Assembly (NCBI GenBank): GCA_013695505.1
Contig: JACDAH010000098.1
Span: forward strand, 1-8,156
Origin: Chloroflexota bacterium
Lineage (GTDB): Bacteria; Chloroflexota; Limnocylindria; Limnocylindrales; CSP1-4
DNA length: 8,156 nucleotides
Direction of reading: 5' to 3'
In this document: positions 6,139 to 8,156 of the stretch, piece by piece
Position numbering within the stretch: position 1 is the first letter of the stretch
How the letters are laid out: each line of letters begins with the position of its first letter
Notes under the pieces: model-generated
Told to the model about the DNA's origin: nothing
The model's input: the letters and a program-made list of their open reading frames with translations, nothing else
The model's database searches: none
Position numbers and translations under genes: made by a program

Positions 6139-7272
6139 CTACTTGACCGTCACGTTGACGGTGGTCGGCCAGCCCTTGGCGATCACGTCGGTCGCCTTGG
6201 TGATCTGGTCGAGGGTCGGCAGCAACGCGCCGCTCGTGTCGGGCAACTTGGCCTGGGCCGCCGCGTCGACGGTCTTGTTCTTGACCATGTCGTCGTAGCG
6301 GATCGGGTTGCAGTACCCCGCGAGCCAGTTGTTCTGCCCGGCGTCGGAGTACAGGTACTCCATCCAGAGCTTGGCGGCGTTGGGATGTGGGGCGAAGGCG
6401 CTGATCGCCTGCACGTACATCCCGCCGAACCGGCCCGACTTCGGGACGACGACGGTGATGGGCGGGTTGCCCTTGAGCGAGTCCTTGTCGGCGAGGGCGT
6501 TGTACGTCCACGCGATCCGGATCGGCGCGTCGCCGGCGGCGACGTTCGCGGTCTTGGCGATGATCGGCACGAAGTTGCCGGCGTCATTGAGCTGCTTGAA
6601 GAACGTCAGACCGGGGGTTGCGTCGTCGGCGGATCCGCCGGTCGCGATGCCGGCTGCCCAGACAGCGCTGATCGCCTGGTTCGAGACGGTCGGGTCGCCG
6701 GCCAGAGCGACCTGGCCCTTGTATTCAGGCTTGAGCAGGTCGCTCCAGTCCGCCGGGACGTTGGCGACCTTCGTGGTGTTCACCTCGAACGACAGCACGC
6801 CGTAGTAGTCGCCGTACCACGACCCATCGGCATCCTTGGCCGTGTCCGGGATGGAGGCCCAGGTCGCGACCTTGTAGGGCGCGATGAGGCCGGCGGTCTT
6901 CGCCTGCGGGCCGAACGCGAGGCCGACGTCAATGACGTCAGGGGCCGCGGGGCCCTTGTTCGTCTTGTTCGCCTCGATCGCGGTGATCTCGTCCTTCGAG
7001 CCGCCGTCCGGGTTCAACTCGTTGATCTTGATCCCGAACTTCGAGCTGAAGTCGGTCAGCGACTTGCCGTAGTTGCACCACGAGTGGGGTAAGGCGATCG
7101 TGGTCAGGTTGCCCTCGGCCTTGGCGGCGTCGACGAGGGACTGGGGAACGTTCGGGATGGCCGCGGCCGAGCCGCTGCCTCCGGCCGGGGCGCTGGTGCT
7201 GCAGGCGGCGGCGGCGATCGCGACGGCCGCGAACGCAACCGCCACGCGAGTAGGACTGGTCCTGGTGGTCAA
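6139..7272 (-). CDS. ABC transporter substrate-binding lipoprotein (extracellular solute-binding, PotD/AfuA type)
   Basis: This protein captures the substrate outside the membrane and hands it to the permeases. I chose the TTG at 7272: a perfect AAGGAG lies 7 nt upstream, and the product then starts with a classic lipoprotein signal, basic MTTRTSPTR, a hydrophobic Ala/Val core (10-23) and lipobox AAAC with the lipidated Cys at 24. The mature part follows a Gly/Ser/Pro linker and shows type 2 periplasmic-binding features: LPHSWCNYG (61-69), PDVIDVGLAFG (111-121), GSWYGDYYGVLSFEVN (150-165), GDAPIRIAWTYN (247-258) and a C-terminal PHPNAAKLWMEYLYSDAGQNNW (starts 295). The aromatic residues in the probable binding loops suit an amine or other small cation, but iron, polyamine and 2-aminoethylphosphonate binders all belong to this superfamily, so the ligand is open. 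The mature protein keeps two other cysteines (66 and 321). The frame extends upstream to 7551 but lacks a signal peptide there, so that start is rejected. Length is 377 residues. Confidence 0.94.
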   Translation of the reverse strand: MTTRTSPTRVAVAFAAVAIAAAACSTSAPAGGSGSAAAIPNVPQSLVDAAKAEGNLTTIALPHSWCNYGKSLTDFSSKFGIKINELNPDGGSKDEITAIEANKTNKGPAAPDVIDVGLAFGPQAKTAGLIAPYKVATWASIPDTAKDADGSWYGDYYGVLSFEVNTTKVANVPADWSDLLKPEYKGQVALAGDPTVSNQAISAVWAAGIATGGSADDATPGLTFFKQLNDAGNFVPIIAKTANVAAGDAPIRIAWTYNALADKDSLKGNPPITVVVPKSGRFGGMYVQAISAFAPHPNAAKLWMEYLYSDAGQNNWLAGYCNPIRYDDMVKNKTVDAAAQAKLPDTSGALLPTLDQITKATDVIAKGWPTTVNVTVK

Positions 7273-7429
7273 TTCCGCTCTCCTTGAACGATGACTTACG
7301 GGATCCGGACGGCACGATTGCCGAGAGGCCGACGGGGCCGGCGCGACCGATCTCCTCCAAGTGGCGATGGCGCGGCTCGTGTCGGCTGGCGGGGACGACG
7401 CACGGGACGGGCGCGTGCCAGTCGGGTGC
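7273..7429 (-). promoter_or_regulatory. probable 5' leader of the transport operon
   Basis: If the promoter at 7458-7430 is used, the transcript carries a leader of about 150 nt. It holds no convincing reading frame. A perfect 5-bp hairpin (CGGCA-ATCG-TGCCG, 7323-7310) lies 24 nt upstream of the Shine-Dalgarno site. A Shine-Dalgarno-like GGAGGAG (7358-7352) is not followed by any start codon at a usable distance. I recognise no known riboswitch family. Regulation through the leader is possible but not shown. Confidence 0.35.
7280..7285 (-). promoter_or_regulatory. Shine-Dalgarno AAGGAG deciding the TTG start of the binding protein
   Basis: On the minus strand AAGGAG occupies 7285-7280, followed by the 7-nt spacer AGCGGAA and TTG at 7272-7270. 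This is the strongest ribosome-binding site in the window. It sits directly ahead of a codon that yields a well-formed lipoprotein signal peptide, so the TTG start is well supported despite its rarity. Confidence 0.85.
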
Positions 7430-7458
7430 ATTTGACCGCCGCGGGCACGGTGCGTCAA
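7430..7458 (-). promoter_or_regulatory. candidate sigma70-type promoter for the ABC operon
   Basis: On the minus strand, TTGACG (7458-7453; 5 of 6 to the -35 consensus TTGACA) and TCAAAT (7435-7430; 4 of 6 to TATAAT) are separated by exactly 17 bp. The element lies in the gap after the aldolase stop codon (7477-7475) and upstream of the binding-protein gene, in the right orientation. Transcription would begin near 7423. Such AT-containing boxes stand out in this GC-rich sequence. No operator repeat was found overlapping it. Confidence 0.6.
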
Positions 7459-7474
7459 GAGTGTGATTGATCCG

Positions 7475-8156
7475 TCATCGCTCTGAAGGCGATCCCTGCA
7501 CGGTCCGGGACGCAGAGGCGGCGCCGCGTCCCACGCTGCGCATGACGGCATCGAGGAGGAGGTCGGCGGCTTCGAGGGCCTGCTCGCGCGTCACGTCGAG
7601 ATGGGTCACGGCCCGGATCGTCCGGTCATTGAACGCGACGACGAGGACGCCCGCGTCGCGCGCGGCGGCGACCACGGTGGGAGCGTCGGGCGCACCATCG
7701 GCCATCCGGAAGACGATGATGTTCGTCTGGACCGCCGCCGGGTCGAGATCGATGGCCGGGCTGGCGGCCAGCCGGCCGGCCAACAGCCGGGCATTGGCGT
7801 GGTCGTCCACGAGTCGGTCGAGATGGTGGTCGAGAGCATGCTCCGCGGCCGCGGCAAAGATCCCGACCTGGCGCATGGCCCCGCCCGCCATCCGGCGGTA
7901 GCGCGTTGCCGCCGCGACGAACTCGGCAGAGCCCGTGAGCATCGAGCCACCCGGCGCGCCGAGCCCTTTCGAAAACGCGACACTCGCGACATCGAAGGTT
8001 CGGGCGAGATCCGCGATCGGCACACCGAGCGCCGCCGCCGCATTCCACAGGCGGGCGCCGTCGAGGTAGGCGGCGATGTCGTGGGCGCGGGCCGCCTCGG
8101 CGATCGCCCGGCCCGTGGCGACGTCGATCACCACGCCGCCGGCTCGGTTGTGGGTG
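7475..8156 (-). CDS. ltaE: low-specificity L-threonine aldolase, 5' part cut by window
   Basis: This PLP enzyme cleaves L-threonine or allo-threonine to glycine and acetaldehyde in the cytoplasm. The window shows the last 226 residues; about 110-130 N-terminal residues lie beyond 8156, judging from the usual family length of about 340. Read from the edge, the protein begins THNRAGGVVIDV, the aldolase pattern THNxxGG. Further on come YLDGARLWNAA (23-33, counting from the GTG at 8134; Asp25 and Arg28 correspond to PLP- and substrate-contacting residues), FSKGLGAPGGS (54-64; Lys56 is the PLP Schiff-base lysine) and an IRAVTHLDVT segment near the C-terminus with the carboxylate-binding Arg. The GTG at 8134 is not the true start, because the conserved frame continues upstream. 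It lies on the same strand as the ABC operon but 202 bp upstream with a promoter candidate between them, so it is probably a separate transcription unit. Confidence 0.94.
   Translation of the reverse strand, partial: THNRAGGVVIDVATGRAIAEAARAHDIAAYLDGARLWNAAAALGVPIADLARTFDVASVAFSKGLGAPGGSMLTGSAEFVAAATRYRRMAGGAMRQVGIFAAAAEHALDHHLDRLVDDHANARLLAGRLAASPAIDLDPAAVQTNIIVFRMADGAPDAPTVVAAARDAGVLVVAFNDRTIRAVTHLDVTREQALEAADLLLDAVMRSVGRGAASASRTVQGSPSER

Noticed and set aside
6938..7360. 140-codon minus-strand frame starting at a TTG at 7360
   Set aside because: It is out of frame with the binding protein over most of its length, has no Shine-Dalgarno site ahead of its start, and turns into low-complexity Arg/Gly/Asp-rich sequence.
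7273..7551. Upstream extension of the binding protein to 7551
   Set aside because: It would bury the lipoprotein signal peptide deep inside the protein, overlap the aldolase gene and ignore the AAGGAG-TTG signal at 7285-7270.

Overview
The window is GC-rich (roughly two thirds G+C by eye) and densely packed. Every gene I can support lies on the minus strand, so transcription runs from high to low coordinates. Short or overlapping junctions, Shine-Dalgarno sites, GTG/TTG starts, a lipoprotein substrate-binding protein and Ala/Pro/Gly-rich protein ends fit a high-GC Gram-positive-type bacterium, either Chloroflexota or Actinomycetota. I cannot decide between them without a database search.

In the direction of transcription: (i) 8156-7475 is the C-terminal two thirds of a PLP-dependent low-specificity L-threonine aldolase, cut by the window edge. 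(ii) A 202-bp gap follows, with a good sigma70-type promoter candidate (TTGACG, 17 bp, TCAAAT) and a leader of about 150 nt. (iii) Next is a complete ABC importer operon of the polyamine/iron/2-aminoethylphosphonate superfamily: a lipoprotein binding protein (TTG start at 7272), two permeases (6104-5199 and 5202-4300, joined by an ATGA overlap) and an ATPase with a TOBE domain (4284-3184). (iv) A HAD-superfamily phosphatase lies at 3104-2376. (v) After a 121-bp gap with a strong hairpin comes a four-helix membrane protein of unknown function (2254-1517). (vi) Last is an MttB-family (trimethylamine/quaternary amine) methyltransferase without an in-frame amber codon (1520-1), coupled by a GTGA overlap and running off the window just before its expected C-terminus.

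The likely theme is uptake of a small charged, possibly amine- or phosphorus-containing, organic compound and its breakdown inside the cell. Membership of the HAD enzyme in the transporter operon is supported by orientation and a 79-bp gap. Functional linkage of the MttB pair to the transporter is only an inference from synteny. No mobile element, CRISPR array, tRNA or rRNA was seen. The least explained items are the membrane protein coupled to the methyltransferase, a possible cysteine pair in the binding protein, and the substrate of the transporter.
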